Shown in pieces: positions 9,160-17,374 of a stretch of DNA of 53,427 nucleotides. The notes beneath the pieces were generated by a model, which made no database searches, was not told the DNA's origin, and saw only the letters and a list, made by a program, of their open reading frames with translations. The first letter of the stretch is position 1; the number at the start of each line of letters is the position of its first letter. Position numbers and translations under genes: made by a program. The stretch is taken from NCBI GenBank assembly GCA_022447555.1, contig JAKVBF010000005.1, positions 1 to 53,427 of the forward strand, given 5' to 3'. The stretch comes from Mariniblastus sp. GTDB taxonomy: Bacteria > Planctomycetota > Planctomycetia > Pirellulales > Pirellulaceae.

Positions 9160-9897
9160 ATGCAAATAATCCGTTTTTTTGCGGTCGCCTTCATCTGCTT
9201 GCCCACAATGACTTTGTTTGGGCAGGAGACTGCTACCGGCTCTGCACAACCGACGGCCGAACTGCCCGCGACTCAGGCTCCGACAGATGAGCGTAGTACG
9301 ATGCAAAAAGCTAACTTTTTTCTCGGCTACAATTTTGTAAAGAATCTTCAACAAAATGGGCTGGATCTTGATACGCAAGCACTGATGCAAGGTGTCATGG
9401 CGGCAGCCAAGAATGAACCTATGGGAATGGAGCCGGAAGAAATTAATTCCGTCATGGAGGCCGTTCAAGAAATGGCTCGTAAAAAACAGATGGCACAACA
9501 GGCGGCGTTGACGGAAGCCAACAATGCGGAAGGCAAGGCGTTCATCGCAAAATTCATGGCTGAGCCAGGAGTTAAAGAACTAGAAGACGGAATCTATTAC
9601 AAATCGATGAAGGCGGGTGACGGAGCGAAGCCGGCTCCAACCGATCAGGTGAAAATTAACTACAAGGGTACTTTTCCAGATGGTTCCGTTTTCGATGAAT
9701 CTAAGGGAGAGCCATTGGTTTTGGGGGTCAACCAATTTGTCGGGGGATTCTCACGAGCGCTACAAGGAATGAAGGTGGGTGATCAATGGCAGGTGGTCCT
9801 TAGGGGTGACAAAGCTTACGGAATGCAACCACCTCCCGGTCTGCCTCCCAACAAGACGTTGATGTTTCAAATCGATCTGTTGGAGATTGTTAAATAG
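9160..9897 (+). CDS. FKBP-type peptidyl-prolyl isomerase, exported (FkpA/Mip-like)
   Basis: Catalyses cis-trans isomerisation of Xaa-Pro bonds, probably in the periplasm. 245 aa: signal peptide MQIIRFFAVAFICLPTMTLFG; a helical dimerisation part (about 45-145) starting KANFFLGYNFVKNLQQNGLD, as in FkpA and Mip; a linker helix; and a C-terminal FKBP domain (about 155-245) with VKINYKGTFPDGSVFDES, FVGGFSRALQGMKVGDQW and AYGMQPPPGLPPNKTLMFQI. The aromatic and Asp pocket residues are conserved, so it should be active. The ATG follows the ribosome-binding site AAGGAAA. It is followed by its own terminator. Confidence 0.94.
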   Translation: MQIIRFFAVAFICLPTMTLFGQETATGSAQPTAELPATQAPTDERSTMQKANFFLGYNFVKNLQQNGLDLDTQALMQGVMAAAKNEPMGMEPEEINSVMEAVQEMARKKQMAQQAALTEANNAEGKAFIAKFMAEPGVKELEDGIYYKSMKAGDGAKPAPTDQVKINYKGTFPDGSVFDESKGEPLVLGVNQFVGGFSRALQGMKVGDQWQVVLRGDKAYGMQPPPGLPPNKTLMFQIDLLEIVK

Positions 9898-9921
9898 AAC
9901 GCCACCATCACCATGGGATTC

Positions 9922-9945
9922 AGCCGGTGTTTTGCCGGCTTTTTT
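9922..9945 (+). terminator. Terminator of the FKBP gene
   Basis: AGCCGG (9922-9927), a 7-base loop, CCGGCT (9935-9940), then TTTTT. It lies 25 bases after the stop codon and reaches into the last codons of the convergent GNAT gene. Confidence 0.85.
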
Positions 9946-10459
9946 ATTTCAAATCAATGGAAAAGAAGTATTCCTGATAGGGAGTAAGTCCATCATCCAT
10001 TTGGCGAATTTGGTCGGATTGCTGAAAACCTAGCTTGCTGAAAAATTGATGAGCTCGGGTAAAGCGACTGTCGGACCAAAACTGAACTTGTTGGAAGTGG
10101 TTCTGGCGGGCCCATGCAAAGGTAAGTTCCATCAGGTCGGCTCCTCGCTGAGTCCCTCTCAGGCGGGGGCTAAGATAGAGTCGTCGAAAGGTGCACACCT
10201 GCTGCCCAAGCGACGCCTTCCGTTCCGTATCAGTGAGTGGTTTGGCTGCATGCGTCCCGACGATTTGGCGGTCAGCATCTTCCATTACCCAAAACGCTCC
10301 ACCCTGATCAAAATAAGCCGTTTTGATGTCGAGCAGATCTTGATCCGCACCCGTTAAACAGACTTGATCACCATATTCGCGGTAGACGCTGTCGATAAGC
10401 TCAATGATGGCGGCCTGATCCTGCTCGGTGGCGAATCGCGTTGTGACAGGTTCAAGCAT
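9944..10459 (-). CDS. GNAT family N-acetyltransferase
   Basis: 171 aa, cytosolic. A single GNAT fold: N-terminal strand-helix TRFATEQDQAAIIELIDSVY, the acetyl-CoA-binding motif in CTFRRLYLSPRLRGTQRGAD (about residues 89-108; R-G-x-x-R-G/A loop), and the C-terminal VQFWSDSRFTRAHQFFSKLG (about 125-144). Family knowledge says it acetylates an amine using acetyl-CoA; the substrate cannot be told from sequence. It is convergent with the FKBP gene, whose terminator overlaps its 3' end. Confidence 0.88.
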   Translation of the reverse strand: MLEPVTTRFATEQDQAAIIELIDSVYREYGDQVCLTGADQDLLDIKTAYFDQGGAFWVMEDADRQIVGTHAAKPLTDTERKASLGQQVCTFRRLYLSPRLRGTQRGADLMELTFAWARQNHFQQVQFWSDSRFTRAHQFFSKLGFQQSDQIRQMDDGLTPYQEYFFSIDLK

Positions 10460-10588
10460 ATAATTTTGCCAAAGAAAGTGCTGGGCCGGCCTCGGGTCTT
10501 GTGATAAAGAATCTATTGAAACGTCTTTGAGACCGTTTTGAAAGCGGGCTCCCTTTTCTGGGGTTTAACAGAGAAAACATAGGTTGAA

Positions 10589-11494
10589 ATGAGAATTGCA
10601 TTGACCGGTGCGACCGGCTTTATTGGACGGTATATCGCACATGAATTAGTGGAACAAGGTCATCAATTGACCTGTTGGCATCGACCCAACTCTGATTTAA
10701 CCGGTTTCCAAAAGATTCAGGAATCAATCCGGTGGCTTAACGGAGGCCTCGGGCAGGCCCGGTCTGCCGATGAACTGGTGGCCGGCTGCGATGCCGTTGT
10801 CCATTCTGCGTTTTGGCGACCCGGAAACGGTTTCCGAGGAGCCGAAGGGGATGTCGTCGAGTTCGCCAGAGTGAACGTCCTAGGAACTTTGGAGCTAATC
10901 GAAGCAGCTCGCCGCGTCGACGTACAAGGTTTCGTCTATTTGTCGACTTGTGCCGTTCACGAAACGATACTAACAGACCGAGCGCTGGATGAGGCCCATC
11001 CCTTATGGCCAATGACCCATTATGGCGCCCACAAGGCAGCGATTGAGAAATTTGTTCATAGTTACGGCCTTGGCCTAGATTTTCCGATTTGCGCCCTGAG
11101 GCCGACGGGAGTTTATGGAATCAACCGTCCTCTTGAAAAAACAAAATGGTTTCGGTTGGTCCAAGATATTGTGCGAGGCGAAGAGGTACATGTAGAGGGA
11201 GGCGGCAAGGAAGTTCATGCGGCGGATGTGGCCCAAGCGGTATCTCTTTTGCTTTCGTCTACAGATGTCAGCGGTCAGGTCTATGCCTGTTACGAACGTT
11301 ATATTTCGAAGCGTGAGGTTGCCGACTTGGCGATCGAGTTGGCCGGTTCGTCCAGCCGGGTTACAGGTGAGCTTAAGGAGCCAGCCAATCAAATCCAGAC
11401 CGGGAAAATCCGAAAGCTCGGAATGGAGTTCGATCCGTCCCGTTTGAGATCGACGCTGATGGAGTTGGTGGAGCGAGTGCGTAAAACGGCATGA
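10589..11494 (+). CDS. NAD(P)-dependent epimerase/dehydratase (extended SDR)
   Basis: 301 aa, cytosolic. Rossmann start MRIALTGATGFIGRYIAHEL with the GxxGxxG motif; Asp/Arg region CWHRPN; VVHSAFW; and the active-site pair in HYGAHKAAIEKF (about residues 143-154; Y-x3-K) with Ser/Thr from YLSTCAVHE. The pattern RPTGVYGINRP is the usual substrate-loop start. It acts on a nucleotide sugar or a related carbonyl compound; which one is not determinable. It stands alone, with a convergent erpA-like gene after it. Confidence 0.88.
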   Translation: MRIALTGATGFIGRYIAHELVEQGHQLTCWHRPNSDLTGFQKIQESIRWLNGGLGQARSADELVAGCDAVVHSAFWRPGNGFRGAEGDVVEFARVNVLGTLELIEAARRVDVQGFVYLSTCAVHETILTDRALDEAHPLWPMTHYGAHKAAIEKFVHSYGLGLDFPICALRPTGVYGINRPLEKTKWFRLVQDIVRGEEVHVEGGGKEVHAADVAQAVSLLLSSTDVSGQVYACYERYISKREVADLAIELAGSSSRVTGELKEPANQIQTGKIRKLGMEFDPSRLRSTLMELVERVRKTA

Positions 11495-11542
11495 TCGAAT
11501 ACGCTTCTTTGAGTGTTATGTCTGAGACCTTCGACGGCGCAT

Positions 11543-11573
11543 AAAAAAAGCTCTCCCGATGAGCTGGGAGAGC
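11543..11573 (-). terminator. Terminator of the A-type Fe-S carrier gene
   Basis: Perfect 8-bp stem GCTCTCCC (11550-11557) with GGGAGAGC (11566-11573); on the minus strand it is followed by seven T (11543-11549). It lies about 20 bases after the stop of the minus-strand gene. Confidence 0.85.
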
Positions 11574-11594
11574 CGAGTGTGATTTTGAAGAAGT

Positions 11595-11927
11595 TTAGAC
11601 GCTAAACGAGCTACCGCAGCCGCAGGTTCGTTTCGCATTGGGATTGTGGAACTGGAATCCTCTTTGTTCGAGGCCCTCAAAGTAGTCCACCGTCGTTCCT
11701 TCTAAAAACAACGAGCTCTTCTTGTCCACGACGACGTCCACACCGTGTTGTTGGGATTTGTTGTCATTCGTTTCGTTGAAATCCGAAGCTATGTTCAAGC
11801 TGTAATTGAAACCGCTGCAACCCCCGCCGGAAACGCCGACACGAAGAACGGCGTTTTCGTCATAATCACCTTCTTCCAAAAATCGTTGGACTTCCTTGGC
11901 GGCTTTTTCCGTAAGCGTAACACTCAT
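11595..11927 (-). CDS. A-type iron-sulfur cluster carrier (HesB/IscA/ErpA family)
   Basis: 110 aa cytosolic carrier that passes Fe-S clusters from the assembly scaffold to client enzymes. All three ligand cysteines are present: VGVSGGGCSGFNYSL (about residue 35) and the C-terminal CGCGSSFSV (about 102 and 104). Length and spacing are those of ErpA/IscA. Family members cannot be separated reliably from sequence alone, hence no symbol. It stands alone and is convergent with the epimerase. Possible clients in the window are the radical SAM protein and the molybdopterin oxidoreductase (4Fe-4S cysteines). Confidence 0.93.
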   Translation of the reverse strand: MSVTLTEKAAKEVQRFLEEGDYDENAVLRVGVSGGGCSGFNYSLNIASDFNETNDNKSQQHGVDVVVDKKSSLFLEGTTVDYFEGLEQRGFQFHNPNAKRTCGCGSSFSV

Positions 11928-12206
11928 TATCTAATTCGCTCCAATGCAGAGTTGCAGTTTCGTAACTTTCCCTTGGTATCGTCATTTTTCGTAACACGAG
12001 ATTAAATGTCTATAGCGATTGAGGGTTACCGGGGCAAAACCTTTGGATTTTGACCCGTTTTACCTCTAATTTTTCCCTCTGACGGGCCGATTGGACACTG
12101 AGTTGCCTTTTAAATGGACGGTGGGGATGTTTGTTACGCCCCTTTTTACGCCCCACCCGAGTCAACGAGTGGCAAGCAAAACGTCTTTAATGTTTTCAGG
12201 AATCTA

Positions 12207-12818
12207 TTAGCCGAAGAGAGATTTTAAGCAGATTTGAGACCACGTTTCATAATGATCGATGTCGGCCATGATTTCCGACAGCGGTTTAAAACCGGCTTCG
12301 GCAATTTCGGTTTCCTTGGCGGTTACCTCGGGTTGCTTACAGGTAATTAAATGGACGATACCCAGATGCACGCGTCCAACGTCGTTTTCATCATCATTCA
12401 GCAAACCCGCACACGCTTCAGAATATTCACAGTTAATCGCTACCTCTTCTTCTAATTCGCGCCGCATGCCCTCACGATAGGGTGACGACTCTCCCGCGTC
12501 GAGAGACGAAATATGCCCGCCAATGCCGATGCTGCGTTTGCTGTGTAACCGAGATTCGCCCTGCCCTTTACCACGCGTGTATTGGAACAGATGCGGCACC
12601 CCTTCCGCGTCAACGTATTGAAAAATGCAATAAGGAATGAGTTGTTTGTAGGACGGGTCCAACTCCATTTCATCACGGGGTAAGTATTGGGTTTGGTTGG
12701 GATCCAGTAGCTTTTCCAGATATCCTTCGGTTTCTGAGCAGAAGCCTTGGAAATAACCACATGCGTGGAAGAGTTCCGTGGGAACCACCATCACCTGTTC
12801 TACTTGCCCCGTTGACAT
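12207..12818 (-). CDS. Nudix hydrolase
   Basis: 203 aa, cytosolic. The start at 12818 (MSTGQVEQVMVVPTEL) is chosen because AGAGGAG lies eight bases upstream; a longer frame upstream would add 34 unlikely residues. The Nudix box runs from GGHISSLDAGESSP to REGMRRELEEEVAI (about residues 98-126), keeping the Gly, first Glu and the R-E-L-x-E-E core that binds Mg2+. The N-terminal part VVPTELFHACGYFQGF belongs to a less-studied Nudix subgroup seen in planctomycetes, substrate unknown. It hydrolyses a nucleoside diphosphate linked to some moiety by family rule. The HDAC-like gene ends upstream of it on the same strand with about 140 bases between. Confidence 0.88.
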   Translation of the reverse strand: MSTGQVEQVMVVPTELFHACGYFQGFCSETEGYLEKLLDPNQTQYLPRDEMELDPSYKQLIPYCIFQYVDAEGVPHLFQYTRGKGQGESRLHSKRSIGIGGHISSLDAGESSPYREGMRRELEEEVAINCEYSEACAGLLNDDENDVGRVHLGIVHLITCKQPEVTAKETEIAEAGFKPLSEIMADIDHYETWSQICLKSLFG

Positions 12819-12961
12819 TTTTATCTCCTCTCGTGATTGCGGACGCGTTGGCGAAGGTCCCATTATAGAAATACTTTCTGACATCGGGAGCGTAGTAACA
12901 GGCAAAGACCAAATTTTCATGCAACCCTTGTCAAATTACTGCGATTTCAGTGCTCATCGGC

Positions 12962-13876
12962 TTACCAGGGATATGGGTCTTTTTGGGAATGATGATAGGC
13001 GTCGGCAACCGTCGAAAAATGGATATCCACGATGTCTTCGACATTCGGGGCGTATCCCCCAGCCATGCAGATCGCCAAGGGTATCTTTCGACTCAGGCAG
13101 TTTGAAATGACATGCTGATCCCTTCGTTTAAGTCCCTGTTTGGATAGGCTTAATAGGCCGAGGCGATCACCTTGGAATGGATCGGCGCCGGCCAAGTAAA
13201 AAACGATGTCGGGATCAACTTCTTGCAATAGGTTCGGTAGGAAGTTTGTCAATGAAGCTAGGTAGGCGTCATCAGCGGTGCCAGCGGGTAAGGCGATATC
13301 CAAATCGCCGTTGGTTTTTTGGAATGGGTAATTCTTTTCGCAGTGAATCGACATAGCAAAAATACTGTCGTCTTCAGCCGCAATGCTCGCGGTCCCATTT
13401 CCCTGATGAACATCGCAATCGATCACGGCGGCCGATTGAATCAGCCTCTCTTCCTGAAGTGACTTGATGGCTACACAAACGTCATTGAACACGCAATAGC
13501 CTTGTCCATTATCTGCGAAGGCATGGTGCGTTCCGCCCGCTAAATTGCAGGCAATCGAGTCTCTCAGGGCGGATCGACCGGCTGCAATCGTGGCACCCGT
13601 TGAGCGTCGTGATCGTTCCACCATCTGTCGCGACCAAGGGAAACCGATTCTTCGCACTTCTAGCGGGCTGAGTTTCCCCTGGGTGATTTTTTCAACGTAA
13701 TCCCGAGTGTGCACATGAAGCAGTTGGCTATCTGATGCGGCGGGGGGTAGCCTGAGATCGCAGACTATTTCTGGCGAGTTTGCGATTCGCTCCCGAAGCA
13801 GCCGGTACTTCAGCATTGGGAATCGGTGGCCGGGCGGTAACGGCAGCTCAAAGGTGTCAGAATAAAAGCAATCCAC
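12962..13876 (-). CDS. Histone deacetylase-like (class II/AcuC-like) amidohydrolase
   Basis: 304 aa, cytosolic, zinc-dependent deacylase family. Visible: N-terminal HRFPMLKYRLLRERI, the active-site histidine pair in NLAGGTHHAFADNGQGYCVFND (about residues 110-130; shown in part), VIDCDVHQGNGTA (about 148-160, zinc ligands Asp and His), MSIHCEKNYPF, and YLAGADPFQGDRLG (about 223-236, third zinc ligand Asp). A late GGYAPNVEDIVDIH completes the pattern. The start is GTG (13874-13876). Bacterial members deacylate acetyl-lysine or polyamine-type amides; the substrate here is unknown. It lies in a minus-strand run mazG-like, queD-like, this gene and the Nudix gene. Confidence 0.9.
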   Translation of the reverse strand: MDCFYSDTFELPLPPGHRFPMLKYRLLRERIANSPEIVCDLRLPPAASDSQLLHVHTRDYVEKITQGKLSPLEVRRIGFPWSRQMVERSRRSTGATIAAGRSALRDSIACNLAGGTHHAFADNGQGYCVFNDVCVAIKSLQEERLIQSAAVIDCDVHQGNGTASIAAEDDSIFAMSIHCEKNYPFQKTNGDLDIALPAGTADDAYLASLTNFLPNLLQEVDPDIVFYLAGADPFQGDRLGLLSLSKQGLKRRDQHVISNCLSRKIPLAICMAGGYAPNVEDIVDIHFSTVADAYHHSQKDPYPW

Positions 13877-13924
13877 GTCTGGCCTTCATCGGACGATTGG
13901 GATCGAATGGAACAGAATCGCAAG

Positions 13925-14422
13925 TTAAGCTTCGGCGTGCCCCGACGGCAGCCGGCTGTTGGTTGTGTGAGCGGGTTCACCAACACTGAGTTCAGCGCAG
14001 GCATTTTCTGTTTCCCACACCACGACCTTTGTTAGTTGGACATCGTATCCTTCGATTTGGTCAACCAATCCCGGGCCAACTTCTGTTAGCAGGTACTTTG
14101 CGATGTTTTCGGCGGTGGGACTGTAGGGCATTTGGTAGATCTTAGACGGTTGTAGTTGGTTTAACGCTGCCAGGAGTTCAATGTCTTCATCCCAAACCAG
14201 AACTCCGTGATCCCAGTTTTGATCGATCCATCCTTTAAATAAGCGATTAATAACTGAAAAGTCTACGACGCGACCCACTTCGTCAAATTCTCCACCGGTC
14301 ACATAAAGTTGGGCTAAATAATTGTGTCCGTGAAGGTAGGCGCATTTCCCCTCGTGACCGACCAGCCGATGACCAGCGCAAAATTTTACTTGCCTCATGA
14401 TGGTCACATTCATTTTGATCAA
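13925..14422 (-). CDS. 6-carboxytetrahydropterin synthase family protein (QueD/PTPS-like)
   Basis: 165 aa. It converts dihydroneopterin triphosphate to a tetrahydropterin, the second step of queuosine precursor synthesis in QueD. Zinc ligands are visible in FCAGHRLVGHEGKCAYLHGH (about residues 14-33; three His), the catalytic Cys lies between them, then VVDFSVINRLFKGWID (about 52-67), NWDHGVLV, and VVVWETENACAEL (about 137-149; substrate-binding Glu). The tail of about 15 residues is extra. It overlaps the upstream mazG-like gene by four bases (ATGA), so the two are co-translated. queC and queE are not in the window. A pyruvoyl-tetrahydropterin synthase role is the alternative. Confidence 0.9.
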   Translation of the reverse strand: MIKMNVTIMRQVKFCAGHRLVGHEGKCAYLHGHNYLAQLYVTGGEFDEVGRVVDFSVINRLFKGWIDQNWDHGVLVWDEDIELLAALNQLQPSKIYQMPYSPTAENIAKYLLTEVGPGLVDQIEGYDVQLTKVVVWETENACAELSVGEPAHTTNSRLPSGHAEA

Positions 14423-14775
14423 AGGCCCCTTTTTTCTGTTGATTTAAGTTTTGGGTTGTCTCGATGACGATCTTTGTCTCGTTGCGTTTTTTTGATCAGG
14501 TTTTCCTTCAGCGCAACACTTAAATCGACACCGGTCTGGTTGGCAATGCAGATCAGGACAAATAACACGTCCGCCAGTTCATCCGATAGCGTTTGGTCTT
14601 TTTCCAATCCCTTAAAACTCTGGTCGCCATATGTCCGTGACATGATTCGGGACAATTCGCCGACTTCCTCCACCAATTGGGCTAGATTGGTCAGCTCTGA
14701 AAAATATCGAACGCCGATGTCTTTGATCCAGCGGTCTATCGTATCCTGTGCTTCGCGAATGGTAATGTCTGCCAT
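14419..14775 (-). CDS. MazG-like nucleotide pyrophosphohydrolase
   Basis: 118 aa, all-alpha NTP pyrophosphatase of the MazG/YpjD type. Metal-binding motifs: LAQLVEEVGELSRIMSR (about residues 32-48, E-E-x-x-E) and LSDELADVLFVLICIANQTG (about 63-82, D-E-L-A-D). These hydrolyse non-canonical or excess NTPs to NMP and pyrophosphate. Its stop overlaps the start of the QueD-like gene (ATGA), so they form an operon; a shared GTP-derived substrate is possible but not shown. The plus-strand dehydrogenase starts about 120 bases upstream in the opposite direction. Confidence 0.9.
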   Translation of the reverse strand: MADITIREAQDTIDRWIKDIGVRYFSELTNLAQLVEEVGELSRIMSRTYGDQSFKGLEKDQTLSDELADVLFVLICIANQTGVDLSVALKENLIKKTQRDKDRHRDNPKLKSTEKRGL

Positions 14776-14897
14776 CTGGTCTGCCTTGTTTTTTTCTCAA
14801 AAAAGTTTCATTAATTGGAATGGATTTTCGAGGATTACAACACCCGTTATGATGGGAAAACTGACGTTGCCCTTGAATCTGAGAAAGGAAGTTTCAT

Positions 14898-15911
14898 TTG
14901 AACAAGGAAACCATTGTACTCTGCTTTCCAGTCTCCGATATGGATGTGCGAACAATCCAGGCGGTGGTGGGATCAAGGACTCGGCTAATTATCTCAAGTC
15001 AGGAACAATTAGCTCGGGATCTCATGGAGGCGGATGTCTTTTGCGGGCACGCAAAGGTGGCGATCGATTGGGATTCGGTGGTTCAGCGTGGACGACTACA
15101 TTGGATTCAGTCATCGGCGGCGGGTTTGGATCATTGCTTAACACCGCCGGTGGTCGAGTCAGACATCGTCGTGAGTGGTTGCTCGGGTTTGTTCGCGAAT
15201 CAGGTGGCAGAACAGGCGATGGCGTTAACACTGGGGCTCGTGCGAAGTATGCCGATCTTCTTCCAGGCGCAAGCGCGACATGAATTTCAGCGCAAGCCGA
15301 CCGATGATCTGACGGGGGCAACGGTGGGGATTGTTGGATTTGGTGGGAATGGTCAGAAAATCGCTGAATGTTTTTTGCCGATGGTGGAACGGGTTATTGC
15401 CACGGATCTTTTTGCCAATCAGGTAGACTTTGAGAATGTTGAAGTGCGGCCGGCCGACGCTTACAAGACCCTTTTTGAACAGTGCAAGGTGGTGATCTCC
15501 ACGTTGCCGTTGACTCCGACGACGGACAAACTTCTTGACGATGAGTGTTTCGAATTGATGTCCCCAGAATCTTATTTTGTTAATGTGGGCCGAGGGGCGG
15601 TGGTCGATCACGAGGCGTTGGTTAAGAGATTGGCCAACGGCATGATCGCGGGGGCCGGGTTGGATGTGGTTGATCCGGAGCCGCTGCCGGCCGAACACCC
15701 TCTTTGGTTGCAAACGAACGTCTTGATCACGCCCCACGTGGGCGCTCAGTCTCGGTCGCGAGTACCCGCGACCGTCCGCTTGTTCGTGGAAAATATTCGG
15801 CGAATCCGGGCCGGCCGTAAGCCGATTAATTGGGTGGATCGGCAATTAGGTTTTCCCCGGCCTGAATTCCGTTTGACATCTCAACAACGAAGCAATTTAC
15901 TGGCTTTGTAG
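14898..15911 (+). CDS. D-2-hydroxyacid dehydrogenase, NAD(P)-binding
   Basis: 337 aa, cytosolic. TTG start with AGAAAGGAAG eight bases before it. The Rossmann core GATVGIVGFGGNGQKIAE (about 134-151), the arginine of the catalytic triad in FVNVGRGAVVDHEAL (about 231-245), the Glu region DVVDPEPLPAEHPL (about 259-272), and the catalytic His in LITPHVGAQSRSR (about 280-292) are all present. It reduces a 2-keto acid or oxidises a D-2-hydroxy acid; the substrate is not evident. A C-terminal tail of about 30 residues continues past the domain. It is monocistronic by spacing; about 190 bases follow before the kinase. Confidence 0.92.
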   Translation: MNKETIVLCFPVSDMDVRTIQAVVGSRTRLIISSQEQLARDLMEADVFCGHAKVAIDWDSVVQRGRLHWIQSSAAGLDHCLTPPVVESDIVVSGCSGLFANQVAEQAMALTLGLVRSMPIFFQAQARHEFQRKPTDDLTGATVGIVGFGGNGQKIAECFLPMVERVIATDLFANQVDFENVEVRPADAYKTLFEQCKVVISTLPLTPTTDKLLDDECFELMSPESYFVNVGRGAVVDHEALVKRLANGMIAGAGLDVVDPEPLPAEHPLWLQTNVLITPHVGAQSRSRVPATVRLFVENIRRIRAGRKPINWVDRQLGFPRPEFRLTSQQRSNLLAL

Positions 15912-16102
15912 GGGCCGTCTGCTGTGGTGAAAAGGGTGTTTTACGGCGGATTTATCAGTGGGCCGGGCCGCTTGGCCGCGGCTGGGTCCACGGTTTTCTC
16001 TGCCCGGATCCGTCGGTACGGTGTTGCAGCAATCCGTTTATGCTAGAACTAAACAATGAGCCGCAAGGATTGGCACTCTCTTAATTTTAAATTGGTAATC
16101 CA

Positions 16103-17269
16103 TTGGAAGACAAGAAAACCAACACGTTGTTTCGAACGGCCGGTGAGGGCCTCTCTTTAACTGTATCTCATGATGGAGAAATGGTTGAGAACCAGTGCGC
16201 CGATCTGATTGGCCGCTATGAACAGATCAATTTAGAAAAGCGGTTAAGCTGGACGACTCATTTAAGATTGCTGCGCCGTTTGGGGTCGGGAGGCCAAGGC
16301 GTCGTTTATTTAACAGAACGCAGAGGTTCTGATGGATTTACATTGCCTGTGGCATTGAAAATATTTTCCCCGGACCGATACCGGACTCCCAATAGTTATG
16401 ACGATGACATGGCTCGTATGGGGCGAGTGGCAGCCAGTGTGGCCAGGATTCAACACGAAAACTTGTTGGTCGTTCAGAACTTCTTGGACCGCGATCGTAT
16501 TCGGATGATGGTGATGGAGTGGGTTGAAGGTTTTGACCTGCGGAAACTTTTAACGCCGAAAATGTATGGGGTTGTGAAGCGACGTGTCAGCGCAAAACGT
16601 TGGCAATACATCAACGAAGTATTGGTGACGGCCGGTCCTGTGCAACCGCGATTCAAAGCGGGCGTTGCGATTGCCATTGTCCGAGATTGCCTAGAGGCCT
16701 TGGGAGCGCTACATCGCAAGGGGATTGTGCATGGTGATGTGAAACCCGGTAACATCATGCTGAAACGTAGCGGCCACGCCAAGATGATCGATATTGGATC
16801 TGCCTTTGAAATGGCAGATCCACCGGGCACTCAGGCATGCACCCCCGCCTACGCGGCTCCGGAAGTATTGGAAGGTGCTAGTCAGTCTCCTTTGACCGAT
16901 CTGGCGAGTTTGGGTTATGTCACACTGGAATTGCTTTCGGGACGTCCGCTATTCAGTGAGGCAAAAGAACTGCCGGACTTGATCGTCGCCAAACGTGAAA
17001 TTTTAGACCGGTTACCCGATCTCATGCCACAAGACGGGTCATGCAACAAACTTTTGATGACGTTTTGCAAGGGATTGGTCAATCCAGATCCTGAGCAGAG
17101 ATTTCCCAGTGCCGAGGCGGCCGAGCTGCTTGAAGAGGGGGCCGCAGCATTTCATCGGCAATTGGTCAAGAACGATCTTTCCAGTGAATATGAAAATGAT
17201 ATTCGTATGTGGATTGAAGAGTTGTTGGAAATTCAAGATGAGTTATTTATTGATCAAGACGATCAGTAG
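16103..17269 (+). CDS. Serine/threonine protein kinase (Hanks type), soluble
   Basis: 388 aa, no membrane segment. P-loop LRRLGSGGQGVVYLTERRG (about residues 57-75), ATP-binding Lys in VALKIFSPDRY (residue 86), catalytic loop HGDVKPGNIML (Asp at 212), and metal loop MIDIGSAF (Asp at 230) instead of the usual DFG; then the APE-like stretch AYAAPEVLEG. The HRD motif is HGD. Both changes are tolerated in related planctomycete kinases, so activity is likely but not certain. A 50-residue insert after the hinge (KMYGVVKRRVSAKRWQYI) is unusual. The C-terminus is a short acidic tail. TTG start; the next in-frame start would cut into the N-terminal leader. No adjacent phosphatase. Confidence 0.9.
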   Translation: MEDKKTNTLFRTAGEGLSLTVSHDGEMVENQCADLIGRYEQINLEKRLSWTTHLRLLRRLGSGGQGVVYLTERRGSDGFTLPVALKIFSPDRYRTPNSYDDDMARMGRVAASVARIQHENLLVVQNFLDRDRIRMMVMEWVEGFDLRKLLTPKMYGVVKRRVSAKRWQYINEVLVTAGPVQPRFKAGVAIAIVRDCLEALGALHRKGIVHGDVKPGNIMLKRSGHAKMIDIGSAFEMADPPGTQACTPAYAAPEVLEGASQSPLTDLASLGYVTLELLSGRPLFSEAKELPDLIVAKREILDRLPDLMPQDGSCNKLLMTFCKGLVNPDPEQRFPSAEAAELLEEGAAAFHRQLVKNDLSSEYENDIRMWIEELLEIQDELFIDQDDQ

Positions 17270-17310
17270 ATGGATGGTCTGGCATCCTTTTGCCCCTTAG
17301 TCGTGCTAGA

Positions 17311-17330
17311 AGCTCAGGGGAGCTCAGGGG
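17311..17330 (+). repeat. Short tandem duplication, 2 x AGCTCAGGGG
   Basis: Two identical 10-base copies side by side just after the kinase gene. No function is evident; it may mark an imprecise deletion next to the decayed sulfatase. Confidence 0.7.
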
Positions 17331-17374
17331 AAAATGGTTCGATAACGATCATTCAATCGTAGTTATTGACGCGG

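Noticed and set aside
15022-15845. Long antisense ORFs on the minus strand opposite the D-2-hydroxyacid dehydrogenase.
   Set aside because: The plus-strand dehydrogenase has the complete catalytic set; the antisense frames are shadows.
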